This document shows positions 8,078 through 14,870 of a DNA stretch of 64,000 bases, in pieces. The notes beneath the pieces are model-generated. The model was not told where the DNA came from. It saw nothing but the letters and a program-made list of their open reading frames with translations, and ran no database searches. Both the position numbers and the translations under genes were made by a program. Every line of letters starts with the position of its first letter. The stretch's first letter is position 1. This stretch comes from Paenibacillus allorhizosphaerae (GTDB lineage: Bacteria > Bacillota > Bacilli > Paenibacillales > NBRC-103111): positions 248,001 to 312,000 of the forward strand of contig NZ_CAJVCE010000009.1 in NCBI RefSeq assembly GCF_910594985.1, read 5' to 3'.

Positions 8078-9184
8078 ATGATGAGGCTTGCTGGCATAGA
8101 TTTGGGCAATGACAGCATCAAAATCGCGTATGACGGCTCGAATGAGCCGATAACGGTACCGAATATCGTAACGCCGGGCTATGATCGACATATTTTTCAA
8201 GAAGAGGACGCTCCGCAGAAAGCGCTGGATGTTACGGTATACAGTCCCTCGCTGACATTAAATAACCGCCGCTGGTTCGTCGGCCAACTGGCGACGGAGC
8301 TGGAGGACAACAGCGAGCTGGAGGAAACGGATAATAAGGCGCTGTCCGATCAATCGCTGATCGTCGCTCTGACGGCGCTGGCGTACTCCGGAATCACCGG
8401 CCCGTCCTACAGCCCCCCCACCTATTCGCAGACCGATGAGGTCGAGCTGGTCATCGGAACGGGGCTGCCGGTACGCACGTATGCCAAATACCGCGAGTCG
8501 TTCGAGCAGCGGCTGGTCGGCGAGCACGAAGTCGTCTTCCATTCGACGCCGCAGCTGCGCGGCCGCAAAGTGAAGCTCCGCATACGCAAAGCGGTCGTCT
8601 CCATCGAGGGAGCCGCGGCGATTTTCAATCTCGCCACACACGATAATTTACAGGTGCGCGACGAGGAAATTTACGGCGGGGTGATCGGGGTCTGCGAGAT
8701 CGGCGCCCTTACGACGGACCTGCCGGTCATTCGGCGCATGGCCATCGACAACCATTTCAGTTACGGCGAACAGATGGGGCTGGCCAATTATTTGGACCCG
8801 ATCATGCGCGAGGTCGAGGATCAGTTCGGGTATACGTTTCCGAGCCGCGCCAAGCTGGCGCAGCGGATCAAGCAGCGGGATTACGTCATTCAGCGCATCG
8901 GCGAGGGGCAAGCCACGATGAAGCCGATCGTGGATACTTATTTCTCCCGAGCGGCCGTCCGCATTGTCGACCTGATCAAGAAGCGTTGGAAAAAATGCCC
9001 TGACATCCAGTGCTTCTACGTCATCGGCGGCGGAGCGGCGGCGCTGAAGCCTTATTTGCTCGAAGCGGCCGGTCCGATCAAGCTGCGCTTCGTGCCGGAC
9101 AGCGAGCTGCAGAACGTGCTCGGGTATGTGAAAGTGGCCCGAAGCCGAATGAACCAAGGCGCTTTCGCGGAAATCACGACCTAA
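8078..9184 (+). CDS. ParM/StbA-type actin-like ATPase
   Basis: Actin-fold ATPase of 368 residues. The phosphate-1 loop is AGIDLGNDSIKIAYD (about residues 5-19), a second phosphate-type loop is GVCEIGALTTDLPV (about 210-223), and the adenosine motif is VIGGGAAALKPYL (about 320). Plasmid ParM proteins form filaments that push DNA apart; chromosomal relatives in Bacillales are usually uncharacterised. No parR-like adaptor or centromere repeats are seen nearby, so partition is not supported. GAGGAG sits 4 bases before the ATG at 8078; a second ATG follows at once. It diverges from the bactofilin/M23 operon and ends at a hairpin. Confidence 0.8.
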   Translation: MMRLAGIDLGNDSIKIAYDGSNEPITVPNIVTPGYDRHIFQEEDAPQKALDVTVYSPSLTLNNRRWFVGQLATELEDNSELEETDNKALSDQSLIVALTALAYSGITGPSYSPPTYSQTDEVELVIGTGLPVRTYAKYRESFEQRLVGEHEVVFHSTPQLRGRKVKLRIRKAVVSIEGAAAIFNLATHDNLQVRDEEIYGGVIGVCEIGALTTDLPVIRRMAIDNHFSYGEQMGLANYLDPIMREVEDQFGYTFPSRAKLAQRIKQRDYVIQRIGEGQATMKPIVDTYFSRAAVRIVDLIKKRWKKCPDIQCFYVIGGGAAALKPYLLEAAGPIKLRFVPDSELQNVLGYVKVARSRMNQGAFAEITT

Positions 9185-9187
9185 AAC

Positions 9188-9226
9188 GAATGACCCCGTC
9201 CGGAACGCATCCCGGCGGGGTCATTC
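9188..9226 (+). terminator. Hairpin after the ParM-like gene
   Basis: Strong GAATGACCCCG/CGGGGTCATTC stem immediately after the stop codon. The T-run is poor, so termination may be partial or the hairpin may mainly protect the 3' end. Confidence 0.6.
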
Positions 9227-9358
9227 TATGATCACTATGCAATCCGGCCGCAATTTCCGGTGTGATACAGGAATTGACGTAATGCATCCTCGCCCGGCGA
9301 TCGACACGAACGGCCATCCTGCCGCGCTCATTACCGGATACCCCCTTTCATCCAATCT

Positions 9359-9613
9359 TTAACCGCCGTTGCCGCTTAACCGGACTTGCTGTCCTACAAA
9401 CGGCTTCTTTTTCAATTCCAATGTCCGGAATCCGTCCTGCAGCTTTTGATGAATTTCCTGAATTCGCTTCACGTCTTCAAACGAATATTTCCGAACCCCA
9501 CCTTTCGTCCGCTCGGGAAAAATGAGCTTGCGCTCCTCGTAATAACGAATTTGCCGCTCGGATAATCCGGTCAACTCCCGTACAACCCCGATGTTCATCA
9601 CTTTCTCTTCCAT
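9359..9613 (-). CDS. MerR-family regulator resembling TnrA/GlnR
   Basis: Small DNA-binding protein of 84 residues with a winged helix of the GlnR/TnrA branch: IGVVRELTGLSERQIRYYEE (about residues 8-27), then KLIFPERTKGGVRKYSFEDV. In Bacillus, TnrA and GlnR switch nitrogen genes through glutamine synthetase, which contacts the C-terminal tail. The tail here (ELKKKPFVGQQVRLSGNGG) is short like TnrA but is not recognisably the glutamine-synthetase-binding segment. GAGGTGA before the ATG at 9613 sets the start. The gene diverges from the amino-acid oxidase operon, and a near-perfect GlnR/TnrA box lies between them. I infer nitrogen control of the operon; the exact paralogue is uncertain. Confidence 0.8.
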   Translation of the reverse strand: MEEKVMNIGVVRELTGLSERQIRYYEERKLIFPERTKGGVRKYSFEDVKRIQEIHQKLQDGFRTLELKKKPFVGQQVRLSGNGG

Positions 9614-9628
9614 ACCATTCACCTCATA

Positions 9629-9644
9629 TGTAATGTATTTTACA
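9629..9644. promoter_or_regulatory. Dyad in the leader of the TnrA-like gene
   Basis: TGTAA and TTACA arms are separated by 6 bases, one base shorter than the canonical GlnR/TnrA spacing of 7. It sits directly upstream of the ribosome site and could serve autoregulation. Confidence 0.4.
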
Positions 9645-9754
9645 GTTAAAGACGAACGATCCGATGAAAAGAGATGCTTTTGATTCGTATCCACCCCCTC
9701 ATCTTAGCAAGAGACGCATAAAAATAGCAATTATTTTCGTTCGACAAAATTTTC

Positions 9755-9773
9755 GTGTAAGGAATTCTTACAC
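9755..9773. promoter_or_regulatory. GlnR/TnrA-type operator upstream of the oxidase operon
   Basis: GTGTAAGGAATTCTTACAC is a perfect 19-bp palindrome. The inner 17 bases fit TGTNA-N7-TNACA, with a single departure from the fuller TnrA consensus. It lies 80 bases upstream of the oxidase start and 142 bases upstream of the divergent TnrA-like gene. Confidence 0.65.
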
Positions 9774-9852
9774 ATTTGAAGTCAAACGATAAAATCTCTG
9801 CTACGATTTACGTTATGAGGCGACCACACTTGGTGTAAAGGAGCAGAGGCGA

Positions 9853-11463
9853 ATGGACAAAAAGGAACCGGTAATGGAAATGACCCGAAGACAGTTTCTG
9901 ACGAAGGTTGGGAAAATCGGCGGAACCGCAGCCGTATTCAGCATGATGGGCACGCTCGGATTGCTCTCGCCCGAAACGCTGAAGGCGGCCGAATTCAACC
10001 CTCCGAATCAGGGAGACTTAACCTCCGCGCACCGGAAAGGGAAAAAAGTGATTATTCTCGGCGCCGGCATCGCCGGGATGACAGCGGCCTACGAGCTTGG
10101 ATTAGCCGGCTACGATTGCACCATTCTCGAAGCAAGATCCCGTTCGGGCGGACGCATCTGGACCGTTAGACGAGGCACGTCGGAGACGGAGATCGGCGGC
10201 GTCAAGCAGGTCGCAAGGTTCGACGAAGGAGAATCGATGTACGTGAACGCCGGCCCGATGCGGATACCGCAGTTCCACTCCACGATGGACTATTGCCGCA
10301 AATTCGGCGTGGCCGTCGAACCGTTCAATAACGTCAACGAGCACGGCTATTATTACAATGAAAACGTCGGTTCGCTGTCCGGTAAAAAAGTGAGAAAACG
10401 CGAGGCGAAAGCGGATGTTCGCGGCTATGTAGCCGAAATGCTCGCCAAGGCGGTCAACCAAAACACGCTCGATTTGCCGCTAACGCCGGACGAGAAGCTG
10501 AAGTTGGTCGACTACTTGAAGCGGGAAGGCGATCTGAATGCCGATCTGTTCTATAAAGGCTCCGAACGCGGCGGGTATATCGAGGAGCCGGGCGGCAAGC
10601 TGGATGCCGGGGTAAGGCGCGACCCGTTCGATATGAAGTCCATCATCACATCGGGCTTCGGCAACTTTTTCGCGAGCGAATACTCGTACGACCAGCAAAT
10701 GATGATGTTCCACCCCATCGGCGGCATCGACGCCATTCCCCAGGCATTCGAGAAACGCGTCGGACACGCGATCGAATTCAACTCGGAAGTGAAGGAGATC
10801 CGGCAAAACGAAAGCGGCGTACGCATCGTGTATACGAACACGAAGACCGGAACGACTACAGAAATCGCCGGTGAGTACTGCATATGCACCATCCCACTTT
10901 CTGTGCTGAAAACGATCCCCGCCGACTTTTCCACGGAAATGGTGGATGCGATCGGGAAGGTCACGTATGCTTCCGCAGGTAAAATCGGCCTTCAATTCAA
11001 GCGCCGGTTCTGGGAAGAAGACGAGCACATCTACGGCGGCAGCTCGCTGACGAATATGGACATCGCGCAAATGTATTATCCACCGACAGGCTATTTCGGG
11101 AAAAAGGGCGTACTCCTCGGCTATTACGTCACCGGCGCCAATGCCGACAAAATCGGCAAAATGTCGACTGCCGAGCGTGAAAATTATGCGCTCAGCCAAG
11201 GCTCGAAAATTCATCCGCAATTTTATCAAGAGTTTGAGGCTTCCTTTTCGATCCATTGGAAAAACATCAAGTACAATGTCGGCGCATGGGGCTCCTACTC
11301 GGCGGAAGAACGAAAAACGATCTATCCGACGCTCTGCAAGCCGGACGGACGCATTTATCTGTGCGGCGAGCATATCAGCTACATTCCCGCCTGGATGGCC
11401 GGGGGCATCGATTCGGCGCGCAAAGTCGTAACGGAAATCCACGAACGCGTCATGAAAGAATAG
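9853..11463 (+). CDS. Tat-exported flavin amine oxidase, L-amino-acid-oxidase type
   Basis: FAD enzyme of 536 residues that should oxidise amino acids (or amines) to imines with release of H2O2 outside the membrane. A twin-arginine signal (MTRRQFLTK, residues 10-18, then a hydrophobic stretch to about 45) directs folded export. The FAD site is VIILGAGIAGMTAAYELG (66-83), then EARSRSGGRIWT (93-104). GPMRIPQFH (134-142) resembles the segment of snake-venom L-amino-acid oxidase whose arginine (here Arg137) binds the substrate carboxylate. The C-terminal flavin segment is GEHISYIPAWMAGGIDSA. AAGGAG precedes the ATG by 9 bases. The RidA-like gene follows after 15 bases and tatA after that; the upstream palindrome suggests nitrogen control. 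Substrate preference is unknown. Confidence 0.88.
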   Translation: MDKKEPVMEMTRRQFLTKVGKIGGTAAVFSMMGTLGLLSPETLKAAEFNPPNQGDLTSAHRKGKKVIILGAGIAGMTAAYELGLAGYDCTILEARSRSGGRIWTVRRGTSETEIGGVKQVARFDEGESMYVNAGPMRIPQFHSTMDYCRKFGVAVEPFNNVNEHGYYYNENVGSLSGKKVRKREAKADVRGYVAEMLAKAVNQNTLDLPLTPDEKLKLVDYLKREGDLNADLFYKGSERGGYIEEPGGKLDAGVRRDPFDMKSIITSGFGNFFASEYSYDQQMMMFHPIGGIDAIPQAFEKRVGHAIEFNSEVKEIRQNESGVRIVYTNTKTGTTTEIAGEYCICTIPLSVLKTIPADFSTEMVDAIGKVTYASAGKIGLQFKRRFWEEDEHIYGGSSLTNMDIAQMYYPPTGYFGKKGVLLGYYVTGANADKIGKMSTAERENYALSQGSKIHPQFYQEFEASFSIHWKNIKYNVGAWGSYSAEERKTIYPTLCKPDGRIYLCGEHISYIPAWMAGGIDSARKVVTEIHERVMKE

Positions 11464-11478
11464 CGAAGGAGCGAACAC

Positions 11479-12039
11479 ATGAACAAGTTCAAGTCTTTGA
11501 AAACGATACTGGCCGCCGGCGCACTTTCCTCTTTTTTGGCGGTTAGCGTCTATGCGGACGACGCCGACAAGCCGAACAAGTATCCGGCCGAGCCGATCCA
11601 TGAAGCGGAATTTTACGGCAATCCGTCTTCGGCGATTTCCGGCGGCGTCTCCGTTCCCCGCGGGGCCTCCTACTTATATACGAGCGGTACAACGCCACCA
11701 CTGCTCAATAAGGAAGGCAAGACGGTATATGAGCGTTATGGGGATACGAAGACCCAGGCGGTCGGCGTTCTCAAAAATATCGAGAACCAGCTCAAGGAAA
11801 AAGGGTTGACGATGAACGATGTCATCTATTTGCGGGCGTACTTGACCGCGGACGCGGCCAAAGACAACAAGTTCGATTACGCCGGATGGAATGAAGCGTA
11901 CGGCCAGTTTTTCAACACGGAAGCGAATCCGGTAAAGACGGCGCGATCCACGGTCGGCGTCGCCAGTCTCGTCAATGCCGATTGGCTCATCGAAATCGAA
12001 GCGGTTGCCATTTATCCGAAGAAATCTAGCGCACAATAA
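11479..12039 (+). CDS. Secreted RidA/YjgF-family imine deaminase homologue
   Basis: RidA-fold protein of 186 residues with a Sec-type signal peptide (residues 1-26, hydrophobic core ILAAGALSSFLAVSV, likely cleavage after YADD-region alanine). RidA enzymes hydrolyse reactive enamines and imines to ketones and ammonia. The active-site segment is kept near residues 155-178: KTARSTVGVASLV with the carboxylate-binding arginine, then the conserved IEIEAVAIYP. Most RidA proteins are cytoplasmic, so export is unusual. Placed directly after an exported oxidase whose product is an imine, it probably completes deamination outside the membrane. AAGGAG lies 7 bases before the ATG. Confidence 0.85.
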   Translation: MNKFKSLKTILAAGALSSFLAVSVYADDADKPNKYPAEPIHEAEFYGNPSSAISGGVSVPRGASYLYTSGTTPPLLNKEGKTVYERYGDTKTQAVGVLKNIENQLKEKGLTMNDVIYLRAYLTADAAKDNKFDYAGWNEAYGQFFNTEANPVKTARSTVGVASLVNADWLIEIEAVAIYPKKSSAQ

Positions 12040-12069
12040 CGAACTGGCACAGAAAGGATGGAATGACCT

Positions 12070-12285
12070 ATGCTGCAAAATATCGGACTGCCCGGCCTCC
12101 TGATCATTGTCGTTGTCGTGTTGATTTTATTCGGGCCATCCAAGCTGCCGGAGTTCGGCAGAGCGGTCGGACGAACGCTGCACGAATTCAAATCGTCGGC
12201 CAGAGAGCTCGTATCCGAGAGCAAGAACGAAGACGAGGACGTAAAAGGCAGCGGCACGGTTGCCGCAGACCGCAAACACGCCTGA
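12070..12285 (+). CDS. tatA: Tat translocase subunit TatA
   Basis: Membrane protein of 71 residues. An N-terminal helix ([16 protein letters not shown], about residues 7-22) is followed by the hinge [15 protein letters not shown], an amphipathic helix and a charged tail ([11 protein letters not shown]), exactly the TatA layout. TatA forms the variable pore through which folded twin-arginine proteins cross. No tatC lies beside it, so it must work with a TatC encoded elsewhere. Its place 30 bases after the RidA-like gene suggests a subunit dedicated to the oxidase, as Bacillus phoD and tatAd are paired. The AAAGGA ribosome site is about 12 bases from the ATG, a little long. Confidence 0.93.
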   Translation: MLQNIGLPGLLIIVVVVLILFGPSKLPEFGRAVGRTLHEFKSSARELVSESKNEDEDVKGSGTVAADRKHA

Positions 12286-12305
12286 ATCCCCCCTCCCAAT
12301 CATGG

Positions 12306-12337
12306 CGAAACCGTCAGGCTCCTCCCTGACGGTTTCG
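12306..12337. terminator. Terminator of the oxidase-RidA-tatA operon
   Basis: Perfect 13-bp stem CGAAACCGTCAGG/CCTGACGGTTTCG with a 6-base loop, followed by TTGCGTTTCCC. It lies between convergent operons and may act in both directions. Confidence 0.75.
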
Positions 12338-12378
12338 TTGCGTTTCCCTTGATTAAGCCTCGTTCCCCATAGGAACTG

Positions 12379-12828
12379 TCAGCCCGCCTGCGCCTCACGG
12401 TATTTAATCAATACGATTTCTTCCTCGCCATTGTCTGCCGGAACGACATTCACCTCGTCTACTAGCGCCTGCATCAGAAACAATCCGAGCTGCGAAGCGT
12501 CCGCCCCGCCCAAGCCGCCGTCCTCGATCGGCGCCGCATCTTCGATCGCCCGGCTGAACTTTAACGCGCCTTGCTCCGCGCCAACCCGTACCCGGAGCGC
12601 CTTGTCATTCATCGCGTACGCGATGAGAAGCCTGACTTCCGCGCCGTCTTCCAGCTGCATCAGCGCGTGATTGCAAGCTTCTGTTACGGCCACCTTCAAA
12701 TCCTCGATCGATTCGTACGAAAATCCCATCCGTACGGCCACCCCGTATAATGAAAGCCGAATCGTATCCAGATACTCGGCGTCGGCCGGGACGGATAACC
12801 GCACTTCCTTGTCGCTCTCCGTGCTCAT
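12379..12828 (-). CDS. Divergent RsbW-like anti-sigma protein
   Basis: Paralogue of RsbW (149 residues), recognisable by VPADAEYLDTIRLSLYGVAV, the N-box region ESIEDLKVAVTEACNHALMQ and LGLFLMQALVDEVNVV. Parts of the ATP site are eroded. The stretch where RsbW has a DxG (G1) box reads RVRVGAEQGALKF, without the aspartate, and the loop before the final helices has an extra Gly/Ala-rich insert. It may bind without phosphorylating, or phosphorylate weakly. It overlaps rsbV2 by 4 bases, and no sigma factor follows, so its target is presumably the SigB-like factor at 2.2 kb or one encoded elsewhere. Confidence 0.8.
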   Translation of the reverse strand: MSTESDKEVRLSVPADAEYLDTIRLSLYGVAVRMGFSYESIEDLKVAVTEACNHALMQLEDGAEVRLLIAYAMNDKALRVRVGAEQGALKFSRAIEDAAPIEDGGLGGADASQLGLFLMQALVDEVNVVPADNGEEEIVLIKYREAQAG

Positions 12829-13160
12829 CCCCCTCCTCCTTCCACGGTCAAGAATTGGGATAAGCCGGTCATATCGAACAACCTGCGAATTTTGGGAGGG
12901 ACCTCCTGTGCGGTTATCAGCCCGTTCGAATCTTGCCTCTGCTTCAGCAGCGTTACGATAATACCGATTCCGGTGCTGTCGATGTAGGTCAGCTCCCTCA
13001 TGTTCAGCTTGAGCGGCACGTCCTTCTGCGCAGCGATCGTCTCAACCGCCGACTGGAACAACTCCGCCGTCCCCAAATCGAGCTCGCCTGTCATGAACAC
13101 GATATGCGCCTCCGGCGTGGAAAGCACCTTCACATGAAACTTCTGCGCGTCCAGTTTCAC
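12825..13160 (-). CDS. Second anti-anti-sigma factor (RsbV-like STAS protein)
   Basis: STAS protein of 111 residues with the phosphorylatable serine in YIDSTGIGIIVT (about residue 62), close in sequence and length to the RsbV at 3.4 kb. It starts at GTG; GGGGAG 7 bases upstream decides this. It forms a two-gene unit with the RsbW-like gene, 28 bases downstream of a secreted-protein gene that may share its promoter. I found no SigB-type promoter immediately upstream. It probably partners the divergent RsbW-like protein and may be a second input into the general stress response. Confidence 0.85.
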   Translation of the reverse strand: MKLDAQKFHVKVLSTPEAHIVFMTGELDLGTAELFQSAVETIAAQKDVPLKLNMRELTYIDSTGIGIIVTLLKQRQDSNGLITAQEVPPKIRRLFDMTGLSQFLTVEGGGG

Positions 13161-13188
13161 GATTCATCTCCCCTTTCCATGGAATAAA

Positions 13189-13740
13189 TTACGGTTCGGA
13201 TCTAATCGTCTCGCTTGTGAGAGGCGGGGACATCAGTTCAAATGTATGATTGTTGTTAACGTCTACAGGTTCGATTTGTTCGCTCTTCGTGACCCACCCT
13301 CTCGCGATCAACGATGCTTTCCCCGAATTGACGATAATTCTCCCCAAGTACGCGCGATCGCTGCACTTTATATGATTGCCGAAATTGATGTGATAAAGAC
13401 CGGTCGCGTATCCTGCAAGCGAGAACGGCTTGCCAGGTACGATCGTGGAGTTGATCTCGCGATACGACGAGCCTTCCACATTAAATTTGCTGCCATCCAG
13501 CTTATAGAAGAACAGCGTAATATCGGCTGGGTTAGCCGACGTATTCGACAATTGAAACGAGAAATCAAGCGAATCCTCCGGGCTGCAATAATTGTTGACT
13601 GGAAGCTGAAAAGCCATCGACTCCGGCAGTGCGCGCAGTTCGCCGGTTGCGACGGTCGGTTCCACCGCTCGGGCCGGAAGCATCAGCATGAAACTTAACG
13701 CAATGGTCGGAATAGCGATTCTTTTGATCTTGTTGTTCAT
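13189..13740 (-). CDS. Secreted protein of unknown function
   Basis: Predicted exported protein of 183 residues. A signal peptide (MNNKIKRIAIP, then ALSFMLMLPARA, cleavage near residue 25) precedes a beta-rich domain with two cysteines (NNYCSPEDS and HIKCSDRAY) that could pair. I do not recognise a family. The region FSFQLSNTSANPADITLFFY looks like an immunoglobulin-type or appendage beta-sandwich edge, but this is only an impression. AAAGGAG lies 10 bases before the ATG. A TATAAT box at 13771-13776 on the same strand suits a promoter, although its -35 is poor. It lies just upstream of the second rsbV-rsbW pair. Confidence 0.7.
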   Translation of the reverse strand: MNNKIKRIAIPTIALSFMLMLPARAVEPTVATGELRALPESMAFQLPVNNYCSPEDSLDFSFQLSNTSANPADITLFFYKLDGSKFNVEGSSYREINSTIVPGKPFSLAGYATGLYHINFGNHIKCSDRAYLGRIIVNSGKASLIARGWVTKSEQIEPVDVNNNHTFELMSPPLTSETIRSEP

Positions 13741-13811
13741 CGTGCAAAATCTCCTTTATTCTTTACTGTCATTATAACGTATATGGCGGCTTGTGGCGGA
13801 TATGATCTCCG

Positions 13812-14693
13812 TCAGTCGCGTCCCCACTGCAGCTGCTTTTCGCGGAACTCCTTCGGCGAGCAGTGATTGAACTTGCGGAAAATTTTATAAAAATGTCCCA
13901 TGTTCGTCATGCCGATCTTCTCCCCAATCTCCTCGATGCTCAAATCCTGCGTCAGTAAAATACGCTCCGCCATTTTGACCTTATTGTAATTCACGTAGTC
14001 GACGAATGACATCCCCATGACTTTCTTAAAGTATTTAACAAAATGATGATAGCTGATATTGGTCATTCGGCTCGCTTCTTTGACGACGATTTTGCCGCTG
14101 ATGTTTTTATTGATGTAATCGAGCACCGGCTTCAGACGGATCATATCCGCGTGGTCTTTAAACGGCAGCACTTGACGCGTATCGTTGCGGATCAGCGTGA
14201 GCAAAATTTTGCGGATCAGCATGCTGACGGCCATCTCGTAGCCGGGCGACTTCCGCTTTTCCTCTTCGAAAATGTCTTGTATGCTCCGGGCGATTTCCGC
14301 CTTGGCGGCGCTGTTCTCCTTGAATATGTAATTGAGCTGGCTGAGCGGCGCATTCACTCTTTCGAACAATTTCATGTACGTCAGCGTCGACGGGTCCAGA
14401 TATTGATGGCAGTCGAATTGGAAAACGATGTATTCCACCACCCGGGACATATCCCGATGCAGCTGGTTCGGACCGATCAGAACGATATCACCGTCTCCGA
14501 GCGGATACATATCCTTATCGACGTATACGTCCAATCGCCCTTTCAAAATATACAGCAGTTCGATTTGCTTGTGATAGTGCCATATATTCCAAAACCCGTC
14601 AACCTTTTTGTGAATGAATATTTTTAGCGGGATGAGCGGATTGACATATGAAATTTTTTCGTGGTATGGATTGTCTTCGTCATAAATGACCAA
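13812..14693 (-). CDS. AraC-family regulator with cupin-like sensor domain
   Basis: Transcription factor of about 293 residues. The N-terminal half (about 20-140) has the cupin pattern HYHKQIELLYILKGRLDVYV typical of sugar-sensing AraC proteins. The C-terminal half has two helix-turn-helix units, IVVKEASRMTNISYHHFVKY and LSIEEIGEKIGMTNMGHFYK. The start is taken as the TTG at 14693 because AAAGGAG sits 10 bases upstream; no in-frame ATG exists near the N terminus. It diverges from the solute-binding lipoprotein gene, which is its likely target; a dyad at 14812-14828 lies between them. Confidence 0.85.
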   Translation of the reverse strand: MVIYDEDNPYHEKISYVNPLIPLKIFIHKKVDGFWNIWHYHKQIELLYILKGRLDVYVDKDMYPLGDGDIVLIGPNQLHRDMSRVVEYIVFQFDCHQYLDPSTLTYMKLFERVNAPLSQLNYIFKENSAAKAEIARSIQDIFEEEKRKSPGYEMAVSMLIRKILLTLIRNDTRQVLPFKDHADMIRLKPVLDYINKNISGKIVVKEASRMTNISYHHFVKYFKKVMGMSFVDYVNYNKVKMAERILLTQDLSIEEIGEKIGMTNMGHFYKIFRKFNHCSPKEFREKQLQWGRD

Positions 14694-14811
14694 TATGCCA
14701 AGTCTCCTTTGCCGCCTGCACAAAATCGCGTAGGAAGTAAACCAAATCGCGCATAAACTTTTCTACTGTTTCTATTATAAGATAAAACTGAAACCGCTTA
14801 AAACCCATAAA

Positions 14812-14828
14812 TCATAAAGATCTTATGA
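14812..14828. promoter_or_regulatory. Dyad in the AraC/solute-binding-protein intergenic region
   Basis: Arms TCATAA and TTATGA are separated by 5 bases, 43-59 bases upstream of the lipoprotein start and overlapping a weak -35 (TTATGA) that is 18 bases before a TATATA box. It is a candidate operator for the divergent AraC regulator; the site type is not recognised. Confidence 0.4.
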
Positions 14829-14870
14829 AGCGGAATCGCATGATGGTATATAAATAAGGAGGGTTACTCT

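Noticed and set aside
8078-9184. Plasmid-type partition locus (parM with parR and centromere)
   Set aside because: No ParR-like small gene and no direct-repeat centromere are present around the actin-like gene.
10480-11601. Minus-strand frame of over 370 codons opposite the amino-acid oxidase
   Set aside because: Antisense shadow; the oxidase and RidA-like genes on the plus strand have signals, motifs and ribosome sites.
12070-12285. A complete Tat operon
   Set aside because: Only tatA is present; no TatC-like six-helix protein is encoded nearby.
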